Below are positions 1 to 7,936 of a DNA stretch of 52,080 bases, one piece after another. The stretch spans positions 1 through 52,080 of the forward strand of contig DUMF01000003.1 of the NCBI GenBank assembly GCA_012840015.1, written 5' to 3'. Position 1 is the first letter of the stretch. Each line of letters begins with the position of its first letter. The position numbers and the translations under genes were made by a program. The DNA comes from Bacillota bacterium (GTDB taxonomy: Bacteria; Bacillota; Sulfobacillia; DUMF01). The notes below the pieces were generated by a model, which was not told where the DNA came from, did no database searches, and saw nothing but the letters and a program-made list of their open reading frames with translations.

Positions 1-370
1 ATATGGCGGGATACTTAGTGGCCACCCGCCGTATCGTCCTGGGGCTAACTTCTTTGAGGTGGGCTGGCGCAGCCAGAGAAAGCCGGCAGCACCCAAGCCC
101 GAGATCAAGCAACTCGACGACTTCCTCGCCGCTCTCGTCCAGCACGTCTTTGCCCACAATCCCCATATCTGCAGCGCCCCTGGATACATACGTGGGCACG
201 TCGTCATCTCGAATCAAAAACATCACGATCGACAGGTTGCCGGCCATGCCTCTGGCTTTCCCCGTGACCTCGAGTATCCGCCCTTGAAAACCATCAATAC
301 CGCTGGCACGTAGAAGCGCCACCGTCGGTTCAAACAGCCTGCCCTTTGGCAAAGCGAGTGTCAGGGTCAA
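1..370 (-). CDS. hisG: ATP phosphoribosyltransferase catalytic subunit, short form (partial, cut by window edge)
   Basis: First enzyme of histidine synthesis: it joins ATP and PRPP to give phosphoribosyl-ATP in the cytoplasm. The reverse-strand reading begins at a TTG (368-370) with GAGGAGG about 8 bases ahead and reads LTLALPKGRLFEPTVALL, the typical HisG N-terminus. It continues with a periplasmic-binding-protein-like fold segment containing RGAADMGIVGKDVLDE. The gene runs off the left edge, so about 120 residues are visible. It starts 12 bases after the hisZ stop, so the two are one operon. A separate HisZ upstream shows this is the short, HisZ-dependent form. The ATG-initiated forward frames here are shadows. 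Confidence 0.9.
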   Translation of the reverse strand, partial: MTLTLALPKGRLFEPTVALLRASGIDGFQGRILEVTGKARGMAGNLSIVMFLIRDDDVPTYVSRGAADMGIVGKDVLDESGEEVVELLDLGLGCCRLSLAAPAHLKEVSPRTIRRVATKYPAI

Positions 371-382
371 TATGCCGCCTCC

Positions 383-1354
383 TCAGTGAATAGAGGCGAG
401 ACTGAGGTCGGATTCCACCCACGCAGCATGCACTCGTGCAAGCTCGGAAAGGTCCAGCGCAAACCCTACCGCGCCTATCTCCCGACCGAAGGACGCCCCT
501 AGTTTGTCATACCGGCCTCCACCGCCAAGGCTTACGGCGCTCGAATCTGCATAAACTTCGAAAACCATGCCGGTGTAGTAATTTAGGTCACGCACCAGGC
601 CCAGGTCCACCTCTGCCTGGATGCCCGGACCAGTCTCGTTGAGTGAATTGACCAACCGTTCCAGCCTGTCAAGAGCCGATACGGCTTCATCAGGCCCGGC
701 CTTCCCCAACAGCATTCTGGCTACTTCTAATTGCCGCCCCCGCACGGTAAAGCATTCCAACACCGGGCCCCCGATACATCTTTCCAGCTCCACCATATCC
801 CTTCGCAATAGCGCTCTCCGGGCGGCTTTCCGCTGCCCTTCCTCCATTTGGGCTATTTGGAGCAGCCTCGACGTAACGAGACAATCCCCCACGACTATTC
901 TGAATTGCCGGCAACCAGCTGCCAAAAGACCTTCTGCAGCTAATCGTAGAATCTCGCCGTCTGCATCTCCTGAAGTTGTCCCAATAATTTCCGCACCCAC
1001 CTGCGTATACTCGTGCGGTCTACCCGATCCCATAGGCCTCAGCCTGAAAACCTGCCCCGCGTAACATACTTTCCACGGCAACTCGCCGGTTTCCACCCTG
1101 GATAAAGCCATCCTCATCACTGGCAGGGTAAAGTCCGGCCTAAGCGCTAACACACGCCCGCGCGTATCGATGAGCTTGTACAAGCTTTCTTCGCTTTGCC
1201 CGCCCCGCCTCAGGTTCTCATACAATTCGAAGGTGGGAGTACGCACCTCCACAAACCCCGCGCGGGTCAGCAGTTTGATGAGTCTATTCTCCAGCTCCCG
1301 CTGTATCGCGGGAACCGGGGGCCATAAATCCTGCACTCCCTCCGGAAGCTCCAT
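383..1354 (-). CDS. hisZ: ATP phosphoribosyltransferase regulatory subunit HisZ
   Basis: Histidyl-tRNA-synthetase paralogue that forms a hetero-octamer with short HisG and makes it feedback-sensitive to histidine. The 323-residue product starts MELPEGVQDLWPP and has class II synthetase-like motif 2 (VFRLRPMGSGRPHEYTQVGA) and a late GGGGRYDKLGASFGR segment resembling the histidine-binding region of HisRS. It lacks an anticodon-binding domain, as expected for HisZ, and is somewhat shorter than many HisZ proteins (about 390). The ATG at 1354 follows GAGGAG with a good spacer. A sigma-A-like promoter lies about 100 bases upstream, and hisG follows directly. Confidence 0.92.
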   Translation of the reverse strand: MELPEGVQDLWPPVPAIQRELENRLIKLLTRAGFVEVRTPTFELYENLRRGGQSEESLYKLIDTRGRVLALRPDFTLPVMRMALSRVETGELPWKVCYAGQVFRLRPMGSGRPHEYTQVGAEIIGTTSGDADGEILRLAAEGLLAAGCRQFRIVVGDCLVTSRLLQIAQMEEGQRKAARRALLRRDMVELERCIGGPVLECFTVRGRQLEVARMLLGKAGPDEAVSALDRLERLVNSLNETGPGIQAEVDLGLVRDLNYYTGMVFEVYADSSAVSLGGGGRYDKLGASFGREIGAVGFALDLSELARVHAAWVESDLSLASIH

Positions 1355-1455
1355 TTACATCTATCTCCTCATTATTCCAATTCTCATCTCACTCTTGACC
1401 CCATCGCTGGTACCTTTCGTATGTTACCATGTGAAAGCGTTAACTTGACAGCATA

Positions 1456-1485
1456 ACTATAACATCGCTTCGGTCATTAGGTCAA
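1456..1485 (-). promoter_or_regulatory. Candidate sigma-A promoter of hisZ-hisG
   Basis: On the reverse strand TTGACC (1480-1485) is followed after 18 bases by TATAGT (1456-1461). TTATAG with a 17-base spacer is an equally good reading. Initiation near 1449 would leave an untranslated leader of roughly 95 bases before hisZ. I see no T-box or other riboswitch hallmark in that leader. Confidence 0.45.
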
Positions 1486-1570
1486 TTGGCCGCGGCGGCT
1501 CGGCCTCAAACTCTAGGGCTAACAGCTTCTCAGGCCTGTCGTCTAAGCTAACGGCTTCCCAGCGGTGTAT

Positions 1571-1690
1571 CAGAAGTTTGTAAGACCAACGAATTTGATC
1601 GAAAGAGCTCAGAGGTGAAGCACCGGCGGATGAAGGCAGTCACGAGCTTTTTCGACTGGAAAAGTTGTTTGAAGCCGATGTTTGCGAACC
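1571..1690 (+). mobile_element. IS256-family (Mutator-type) transposase scrap 1
   Basis: Translated with one frame change, the stretch gives VRPTNLIERA followed by EVKHRRMKAVTSFFDWKS. This matches the C-terminal RTTNxIERxxxEVKRR signature of IS256-type DDE transposases. No start, no upstream catalytic domain and no terminal repeats are visible, so this is a dead fragment. A second, different fragment of the same family follows immediately. Confidence 0.6.
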
Positions 1691-1995
1691 AGGGCAGGCA
1701 AGCCAGAGGCGGCAGAGAGCATAGACCAACCGGAGGTCTATCAAGACGTGACAGGCAAAAAGAGCAATACACGAGTTTTTGGGTTTGATGATGCTGTCGC
1801 AGTGCTGTCTTTGCGTGAAAGCCACCGGAAGAAACTGCGAACCACCAACGCTATGGAGAGGCTAAACGAGGAGATCAGGCGGAGGGAAAGGGTAATCAGG
1901 ATCTTTCCTGACGAAGAGTGAGTGATACGACTCATAGGAGCGCTGCTCCTTGAAAAGCTGCCGGCTAATGGTTCACACGGTCACAGTGGGCAGTG
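1691..1995 (+). mobile_element. IS256-family transposase scrap 2 (C-terminal end)
   Basis: The frame covering 1682-1921 contains FGFDDAVAVLSL, then LRTTNAMERLNEEIRRR and VIRIFPDEE. This is the well-known tail of IS256/Mutator transposases; reading past the TGA at 1919 gives a further family-like stretch (RLIGALLLEKL). Only the last third of a transposase remains and the reading frame is broken on both sides. It differs in sequence from scrap 1, so at least two insertions have decayed here. Confidence 0.75.
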
Positions 1996-2069
1996 GAGAT
2001 TTTACAGCAGAAAAATGACTTGACCACTGCGTGTTTCGTGTTAACGGGATGTCTGAAATCGCGGAAAGG

Positions 2070-3060
2070 TTAAGTCAGGACATACCAAGGGTTGAATACG
2101 TTATTACTGACGGTGTCGCCGCCTCCCGGTTCCGCGCTTGAAGCTCCACTTGCATCACCCCACCAGTTATCGGTGCCATCCAGTGGACTTGCCACCGACT
2201 CAATTCTCTCAACACCCACGTTGTTGCCTACGATGGAATTGTATGGATTGGCCACGCGTATTCCGACTTGATTCTTTTCGAGGAAGTTGCTTTCGATGGT
2301 ACAAGTTCCCCTGTGACTTGGGGTTGCCCAAACGCCCACGCCATCGGTGTTACGTATGACATTGTTTCTGGTCCTAACCTTGCTGAAGTGATTTTCTATC
2401 AGTGAATCCGCAATGGCGAAACTGTCGCTTGTTCTGGTACCTACGCCATCCAAAAGGTTTCCTTCAATGATTGATTGTGCCAAGGGTCCTCCCATACGGA
2501 AACCAAAAGAGGTAGACTCCTGAACTCCCAGTGTGGAACTCGTTACCGGTATTAACCAGGATATCGTGACCGAAGACGTATATACAATACATCTGAAATT
2601 GGCGGCTGTCGCTTGGCCCCGGAAAATGTTCTGGGTAATCGTGGCAGTGCCGCAGGTAGTGCTGACGAAGTTTCCCTCATTATAACCAGGACCCTCAATG
2701 ACATTGCCCTGAACAAGTAGTTTTCAAAAGCGACGCTCAAGTAGGCTAAGTACCCTCGGCACCCTGAAACAGATTGCCCGAAATGTTGACGTCCTTCACC
2801 TCACGAGTGTAAATGGCTATGGGATTACCCTGCGTTCCTTTACCCACGTTGATAAAAAACACCCGGTAACTGAAACATCTGTGATGGGCCGGTAATCCAT
2901 GGGAAAACCACTTGACGCCGCCCAGCTACTGAACTAGACGCTCCGGATGCCTATTTCCCTAAATGTGCTGTTCATTATTTCTACGGGAGAGTGGCGGGGC
3001 ATTCCGTCTGGCATCCATTCCAACCTCCACAGAATCTTTTATCGATCTCATCGCTATCAC
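2070..3060 (-). pseudogene. Right-handed beta-helix (NosD/pectate-lyase-like) protein, broken by several frameshifts
   Basis: The open part (2070-2495, reverse strand) is rich in helix-coil repeats such as SIIEGNLLDG, NNVIRNTDGVGVW and NSIVGNNVG, and ends DNWWGDASGASSAEPGGGD, typical of parallel beta-helix surface proteins. Farther upstream on the same strand further repeats appear in other frames: DVNISGNLFQG, VIEGPGYNEGN, TITQNIFRGQ, VNTGNEFHTGSSGVYLF and EIMNSTFREIGIRSV. The frame changes at least three times with no single start, so the gene is dead or the sequence carries errors. Such proteins are usually secreted and bind or cut polysaccharide. The original function cannot be told. Confidence 0.7.
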
Positions 3061-3216
3061 GAGGAACAGTTACACCTAATACCAGGGGCGCACGCACAGT
3101 GTCAGCATCGGGGCAATACGAACCATGGCTTTGGGCTCGACGAGCTGTTATAGCTCGGTAAAGGTTTGACCAGTCCCAAAACCAGATGAGAGAAAATTAA
3201 AGACAATCCGACGTTA

Positions 3217-3246
3217 TTGAAGCGGTGTTTACATAAGTGATACAAT
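3217..3246 (+). promoter_or_regulatory. Candidate promoter of the AbgT-type transporter gene
   Basis: TTGAAG (3217-3222) and TACAAT (3241-3246) are separated by 18 bases and lie about 90 bases before the chosen ATG. The tract from 3229 to 3272 is AT-rich compared with its surroundings. Confidence 0.4.
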
Positions 3247-3335
3247 TGTGACGCTGTGATATATTACAATGGTTGCATAAGGCAGTGATTCAGCCGCCAA
3301 GCTGGGCTATTATGGCGGGAAGATGGAGGGAGAAC

Positions 3336-4886
3336 ATGAAAAAGAACCAGACACGTGACAGCACTCTTACCGGCTTTTACGGATGGGTGGAAAAGATTGG
3401 TAATAAGGTACCTCATCCGGTCTACCTATTCATATGGTTTTTCGTTTTAACTCTGATATTGTCCGCATTACTAAGTGCAACGGGCCTAACGGCAGTTAAC
3501 CCCGCAACCAAAAAGCCGGTTGCAGTCGTAAACCTACTGACGAGTCAAAGCATAGCTAATATCGCTGTCAATGCCATGAAGGAATTTGTCAATTTCCCGC
3601 CTTTGGGTACGGTATTGATTTGTACCTTGGGTTTGGGAGTAGCCACTGGAAGCGGATTACTCAAGGCGTCTCTTAAGTTGGCCGGCCTATCCAAGTCAGC
3701 ATTCATGATCACGGCGATTGTAATGCTCATCGGAATCAACGGCAATATCGCCGGAGACGCCGCATTCGTGGTGTACCCTCCGTTGGTAGCGATGCTGTTT
3801 CAGGGAATGGGGCAGAATCCGCTCGCAGGGTTGTTTGCAGGTTTTGCCAGTGTGGCTTGTGGTTTCGGAGCCAATTTCCTGGTAGGCTCCGGAGATATGT
3901 CATTGGCTGGCATGACTGAAGCCGCGGCAAAACTGATCGATCCGAAATACGTAGCCTCGCCTGCCATGGGATATTACTTCCTTTTTGTATCGGCTCTGGT
4001 ATTAACGCCGATAGGCACATGGGTGACATTGAGATTCGTCGAGCCTAAACTGAACGAGATGGGGCTTGGCACAAGCGCCGCTAACGCGGAACTAAGAGCC
4101 GACAACGTCGTGGGCGATACTAAGCTTACCCCCGTGGAGTCGAAGGGGCTAAAGCTTGCCGGAGCCGTGTTGCTAGCTTATTTCGTGGTGATCGCGCTCC
4201 TAACGCTGCCTGGAATGCCCTTCTGCGCTCCGAAAGGCGGTTCCGTCATTACAGGGCCGTTAATGAAATCTCTCCCACCGCTCATAGCGCTCATGTTTCT
4301 GATCCCGGGCTACGCTTACGGTAAAGTGGTCGGTACGATGAAGACTTTCAACGATGCAATAAAGGGCATGACGAACGAAATCAAGACCCTGGCAAACTTC
4401 ATCGTCATATGCTTCTTTGCCGCTCAGTTTTTGGCGGTTTTCCGGGACAGTAACATAGGCCTTATCATCGCGATCTACGGCGGAAACTTGCTGAAAGCCT
4501 CCGGGCTTCCCGGCCCGTGGTTGCTAGCGTCCTTCGTAGTAGTGGTAGGTATCATCAACCTGTTCATCGGGAGCGCCAACGCAAAGTGGTCCGTGCTTTC
4601 CAGCGTCTTCGTACCAATGCTGATGATAGCGGGAATCAGCCCGGCAGGTACGCAGGTAGCATATCGTATGGGTGACAGCATAACGAACAATATTACGCCG
4701 ACCCTACCGTACCTGGCCATAATGCTGGGCTACGCGCAGCAGTATGATTCGAGGGCGAAAACGGGCACCGTTCTGGCCTATATGTTGCCTTATACCTTCG
4801 CCTTTACCATAGCCTGGATCGCGCTTCTTCTGGTATGGCTGTACTTGAAGCTCCCAGTCGGGCCAGGATACTATGGTTTCATGTGA
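3336..4886 (+). CDS. AbgT family transporter (p-aminobenzoyl-glutamate type)
   Basis: Polytopic inner-membrane carrier of the AbgT family, known for proton-driven import of p-aminobenzoyl-glutamate, and in some members for sulfonamide efflux. The product is about 516 residues, near the 508 of E. coli AbgT. Family features include an N-terminal GWVEKIGNKVPHPVYLFIWF, the re-entrant region INGNIAGDAAFVVYPPLVAM, GFGANFLVGSGDMSLAG, and a C-terminal FIGSANAKWSVLSSVFVPML with GDSITNNITPTLPYLA. The ATG at 3336 follows GGAGGG by 5 bases and is preferred over an in-frame ATG at 3273 that has no ribosome binding site. A downstream M20 amidohydrolase fits a role in importing an acylated or benzoylated amino acid that is then hydrolysed. 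Confidence 0.9.
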   Translation: MKKNQTRDSTLTGFYGWVEKIGNKVPHPVYLFIWFFVLTLILSALLSATGLTAVNPATKKPVAVVNLLTSQSIANIAVNAMKEFVNFPPLGTVLICTLGLGVATGSGLLKASLKLAGLSKSAFMITAIVMLIGINGNIAGDAAFVVYPPLVAMLFQGMGQNPLAGLFAGFASVACGFGANFLVGSGDMSLAGMTEAAAKLIDPKYVASPAMGYYFLFVSALVLTPIGTWVTLRFVEPKLNEMGLGTSAANAELRADNVVGDTKLTPVESKGLKLAGAVLLAYFVVIALLTLPGMPFCAPKGGSVITGPLMKSLPPLIALMFLIPGYAYGKVVGTMKTFNDAIKGMTNEIKTLANFIVICFFAAQFLAVFRDSNIGLIIAIYGGNLLKASGLPGPWLLASFVVVVGIINLFIGSANAKWSVLSSVFVPMLMIAGISPAGTQVAYRMGDSITNNITPTLPYLAIMLGYAQQYDSRAKTGTVLAYMLPYTFAFTIAWIALLLVWLYLKLPVGPGYYGFM

Positions 4887-4928
4887 AATCATCGCTGCAA
4901 TAACTGGCAATCATAATTGATGCGGGAC

Positions 4929-4957
4929 GAGCTCTTTCGCGCCTTGCGAAGGAGCTC
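4929..4957 (+). terminator. Strong hairpin between the transporter and amidohydrolase genes
   Basis: GAGCTCTTTCGC (4929-4940) pairs with GCGAAGGAGCTC (4946-4957) across a 5-base loop: 12 pairs including one G-T wobble. It lies 43 bases after the AbgT stop. The T-run behind it is poor (ACCTTCTT), so it may be an imperfect terminator, a processing site, or an element lowering expression of the downstream gene. Confidence 0.45.
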
Positions 4958-5101
4958 ACCTTCTTAAAGAGAAGTCACGGAACGCGTGCAACAGGGGGAT
5001 TCTCAGACTCGCTGGAATCGTTAACTCGATTGTGTCAGGCCGGCTTCGACTGAATAAACAAAACCTTACTCCTAACTCAAAAAATACGAGGGGATGTTGG
5101 C

Positions 5102-6286
5102 TTGGACTATTTGGCAGCAGTTCAGCTTATCAAGGACAAAGTTGTACAGTACAGAAGGCATTTCCACATGCACCCTGAGTTAAGCGGCAAAGAGTTCGAC
5201 ACAGCCAGGTTCGTAGCAGACAGGCTTGTTGAGCTGGGTCTCGACGTAACCACCAACGTGGGGCAGCCACTACCCGGTGTAGTAGCACTATTGAGAGGCT
5301 CAAGCGGTGGAAAGACAGTAGCGCTTAGAGCAGATATGGATGCATTAGCCGTCACGGAGCAAAACGACGTACCATATCGGTCGCGTGTAGAAGGCGCGAT
5401 GCATGCCTGCGGTCACGACGCTCATACAGCTATATTGCTTGGAGCGGCAGAAGTACTGTCACGATACAAGGGCGAGCTGAGTGGTAACGTGAAATTCATT
5501 TTCGAGCCTTCTGAGGAATACGTGGGTGGAGCGCTTCCCATGATACGCGCAGGTGTGCTGTCGGATCCCGAAGTGAATGCGGTTTTCGCTCTTCATGTAG
5601 ACCCTTCCTACCGGGTAGGCGAGATCGGCATTTCATATGGCGAGACTCTGGCCGCATCAGACAGGCTCATAATCAGAATCAAAGGCAAGAGCGCGCATGG
5701 TGCCACTCCCCATCTTGCGGTAGACTCTGTTGTGGTAGCAGCGCACGCGATAATCGCTCTCCAGTCAGTGATCAGTAGAGAAAAGGACCCGCTTTCGCCA
5801 GCAGTACTAAGCTTTGGGGTTTTCCAAGGTGGGAACCAGCCGAATTCCATCGCGGACGAAGTCTTGATACGGGGGATTTTGCGCACGCTTAACCCCAACG
5901 TCAGGGAAGATTTGATCCGTAAGATCGAACAAGTGCTGAAAGGCATCACGGAGTCGTTCGGTGCCAGCTACGAATTCACCCGAGAAAAAAGCTATGACAC
6001 GCTGATAAACGATGACCGAATGGTAGATTTCCTTAAGCGAGTGGCTATACAAGTCATTGGAACTCAAGGCGTAAAACTTCTGGAGCGGCCGAGATTGATA
6101 GTCGAGGATTTCGCTTATTTCCTGCAAAAAGTACCGGGGGCCTTCTTTTTCCTCGGCTGTGGGAACCCGGAAAAGGGCTTGAACCATCCTTTACATAGTT
6201 CCAGATTCGACATTGACGAAGGGTGCTTGCCCTTAGGAGTCGCCCTGGAAGTCGCTCTGGCAATGACATACCTGAAAGAAGGCTGA
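5102..6286 (+). CDS. M20 family metallo-amidohydrolase (N-acyl amino acid / aminobenzoyl-glutamate type)
   Basis: Cytoplasmic binuclear-metal peptidase of the M20D (HipO/IAA-amino-acid hydrolase) group, which removes the acyl group from N-acyl amino acids. The 394-residue product shows RRHFHMHPELSGKE at the N-terminus, ALRADMDAL, the metal-binding HACGHDAHTA (Cys103, His105), the general-base FEPSEE (Glu138/139), LHVDP, and a C-terminal HSSRFDIDE. The dimerisation-domain segment is also present. The start is the TTG at 5102 behind GAGGGG. It lies 215 bases after the AbgT gene and 3 bases before the D-aminoacylase remnant, so the three formed a utilisation locus. The exact substrate is not readable. 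Confidence 0.9.
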   Translation: MDYLAAVQLIKDKVVQYRRHFHMHPELSGKEFDTARFVADRLVELGLDVTTNVGQPLPGVVALLRGSSGGKTVALRADMDALAVTEQNDVPYRSRVEGAMHACGHDAHTAILLGAAEVLSRYKGELSGNVKFIFEPSEEYVGGALPMIRAGVLSDPEVNAVFALHVDPSYRVGEIGISYGETLAASDRLIIRIKGKSAHGATPHLAVDSVVVAAHAIIALQSVISREKDPLSPAVLSFGVFQGGNQPNSIADEVLIRGILRTLNPNVREDLIRKIEQVLKGITESFGASYEFTREKSYDTLINDDRMVDFLKRVAIQVIGTQGVKLLERPRLIVEDFAYFLQKVPGAFFFLGCGNPEKGLNHPLHSSRFDIDEGCLPLGVALEVALAMTYLKEG

Positions 6287-6289
6287 GCG

Positions 6290-7619
6290 ATGTACGATAT
6301 GTTAATCACGGGTGGGGAGTTGCTGGACGGTACGGGACAACCGTCCTTCCGATCGGATGTCGGGATCAAGGACAGCAAGATCGCTGCCATCGGGAATCTG
6401 TCGGGTAAACTGCCTGCCGAACGTCTAGACGCATCGGGCTTAATCGTAGCTCCGCGTTTCATCGATCTCACAGCCATTCCGAGCCGGCGTTAATCTTCGA
6501 TCCGGACGATTTGTCCAAGTTGAGTCAAGGCGCGACCACACAAATCGTCGGGAATTGCGGTTTTTCGGTATACCCAGTCACGAAAAAGCATGAAGACGCA
6601 TCTCGCCTATCCCGGTGAAGAGTGGAGTTGGCGGCATTTCTCGGGTCTCCTTCAACAGCTGAGATTCGTAGGGCCGAGTACCAACGTAGGGGCACTGGTG
6701 GGCCATGGGAGCATCCGTATCGCGGCAGTAGGCTTTCAGGAGAAAAGGCCCTCTGCAGACGAGTTGAACCAGATGCAGCAGTTCATATTCGAGGCCATGC
6801 AGCAGGGAGCCCTGGGCATGAGCTCAGGGTTGGCGTACGCTCCCAGTTGCTTTGCCGATGTAGAGGAACTAGCCGCTTTTGATGGTGTATATGCCTCCCA
6901 CCTGCGTAACGAAGGCAGGATGTTGCAGGACAGCGTGGGAAGCACTAGAGATCGGGCGCCGGTCCGGAGTTAAGCAAACCACGGTAAAGTCAGGTCAACC
7001 CTCAAGCTCATCCAGAAGGCCAATTCAGAGGGATTACGGGTGACGCTTGACGTCTATCCCTATACTGCGGGTTGTACTATGATGTTGATCGTGTTCCCCC
7101 CATGGGCTTTGGAGCGAGGTATCGATAACTTCGTCCAAAACCTCCGTGATCCCGCTTTCCGCCAGAGAATAATACAGGCGTTCCGCGAGGATCTAGAAGG
7201 CTGGGAAAACAGGTCAAAAACCGTCGGTTGGGAAAACATCCTGCTAAGCTCGGTTTCCAGCGATAAGAGCCCCAACAAATGGGCGGAAGGGCTTTCGACA
7301 TGAAGCTCGTGCTCAGCAATCCCATGGCAATGGTATGCAGTGACGGTCTCCATTCTGGCGGAAAACCTCACCCCAGGCTTTACGGAACTTTTCCTCGAGT
7401 TCTGGGAAAGTATGTTCGCGAGGAACATGTGCTGGAACTGCCCGAAGCGATAAGGAAAATGACCTCCCTGCCCGCACAAGTCTTCGGGCTCCGCGGTGTG
7501 GGCATCCTCAAGCTTAAGTCTCGGAAGGCATAAAACGCGTCATTGTCTCTGGGAAGTCAGCCATAAGAGACGGCAAGGCCACAGGGATTAGGGCAGGCCG
7601 GATCATCCCACGCAGGTAA
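6290..7619 (+). pseudogene. N-acyl-D-amino-acid deacylase (D-aminoacylase), inactivated
   Basis: Member of the amidohydrolase superfamily that frees D-amino acids from N-acyl-D-amino acids. The start is normal (MYDMLITGGELLDGTGQPSF, 3 bases after the M20 stop), but the metal-binding HxH segment is deleted and a stop appears at 6491. Family segments reappear in other frames: WSWRHFSGLLQQL near 6620, GALGMSSGLAYAPSC near 6805, GVYASHLRNEGRM near 6885, LDVYPYTAGCTMM near 7043, AMVCSDGLHSGGKPHPRLYG near 7328, and the tail RDGKATGIRAGRIIPRR ending at 7619. At least four frame changes plus deletions make it clearly dead. All pieces are in order and on one strand. Confidence 0.9.
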
Positions 7620-7628
7620 GATCCATGC

Positions 7629-7657
7629 TTGACTTTTTCGGAGCGCTGGGATATGCT
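7629..7657 (+). promoter_or_regulatory. Sigma-A-like promoter of the Phd/MocA operon
   Basis: TTGACT (7629-7634) and TATGCT (7652-7657) are separated by exactly 17 bases. Transcription would begin near 7664, just upstream of the palindrome at 7677-7698 and the ribosome binding site of the Phd-like gene. The promoter begins only 9 bases after the end of the D-aminoacylase remnant, so this operon is independent of it. Confidence 0.55.
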
Positions 7658-7676
7658 GCCCTAAGGAGTGGCATAG

Positions 7677-7698
7677 AATGTACAGTTTTCTGTACATT
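7677..7698 (+). promoter_or_regulatory. Perfect palindrome, candidate operator for the Phd-like protein
   Basis: AATGTACAG and CTGTACATT form a perfect 9-base inverted repeat around TTTT. It sits about 13 to 34 bases downstream of the predicted transcription start and 46 bases from its centre to the ATG at 7724+. Phd/YefM antitoxins are known to bind palindromes of the form TGTACA in their own promoters, which is the core seen here. The trailing TTTTT also leaves open a weak terminator or attenuator. Confidence 0.6.
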
Positions 7699-7723
7699 TT
7701 TGGGCCGGAGGTGCATGCCCAGC

Positions 7724-7936
7724 ATGATCAGGACTCACCCCATCACCGAGGCGCGCAGGCTTTTTCTCGGCCTCATCGATAGGCTACAGAAAACGTTTGA
7801 ACGAGTAGTCATAACGAAACACGGTCGCCCCGTGGCCGTACTCTTGAGCTACGATGACTACGTTCGGCTTACCGCTTCGTTGGAGCTGCTGCAGCAGAAA
7901 AAGGATGCGAGAGGCGGGAGTCAGACGGATGCCTGA
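7724..7936 (+). CDS. Phd/YefM family antitoxin-like protein
   Basis: Small DNA-binding antitoxin-like protein of 70 residues from the ATG at 7724. It reads MIRTHPITEARRLFLGLIDR, then VVITKHGRPVAVLLSYDDYVRL, the standard Phd/YefM fold: an N-terminal DNA-binding and dimer part with the conserved KxGRPxAVLxSxxDY core, and a short C-terminal tail that would wrap a toxin. GGAGGT lies 11 bases ahead of this ATG; an ATG at 7715 is only 2 bases from it, and a much earlier in-frame ATG at 7625 would place the promoter inside the gene. It overlaps the next gene by 8 bases (ATGCCTGA). No free-standing toxin gene follows; see the next entry. Confidence 0.8.
   Translation: MIRTHPITEARRLFLGLIDRLQKTFERVVITKHGRPVAVLLSYDDYVRLTASLELLQQKKDARGGSQTDA

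Noticed and set aside
1441-1470. Forward TTGACA at 1445 followed by TATAAC
   Set aside because: The boxes are only seven bases apart and no gene follows on that strand; the reverse-strand promoter of hisZ is the better reading.
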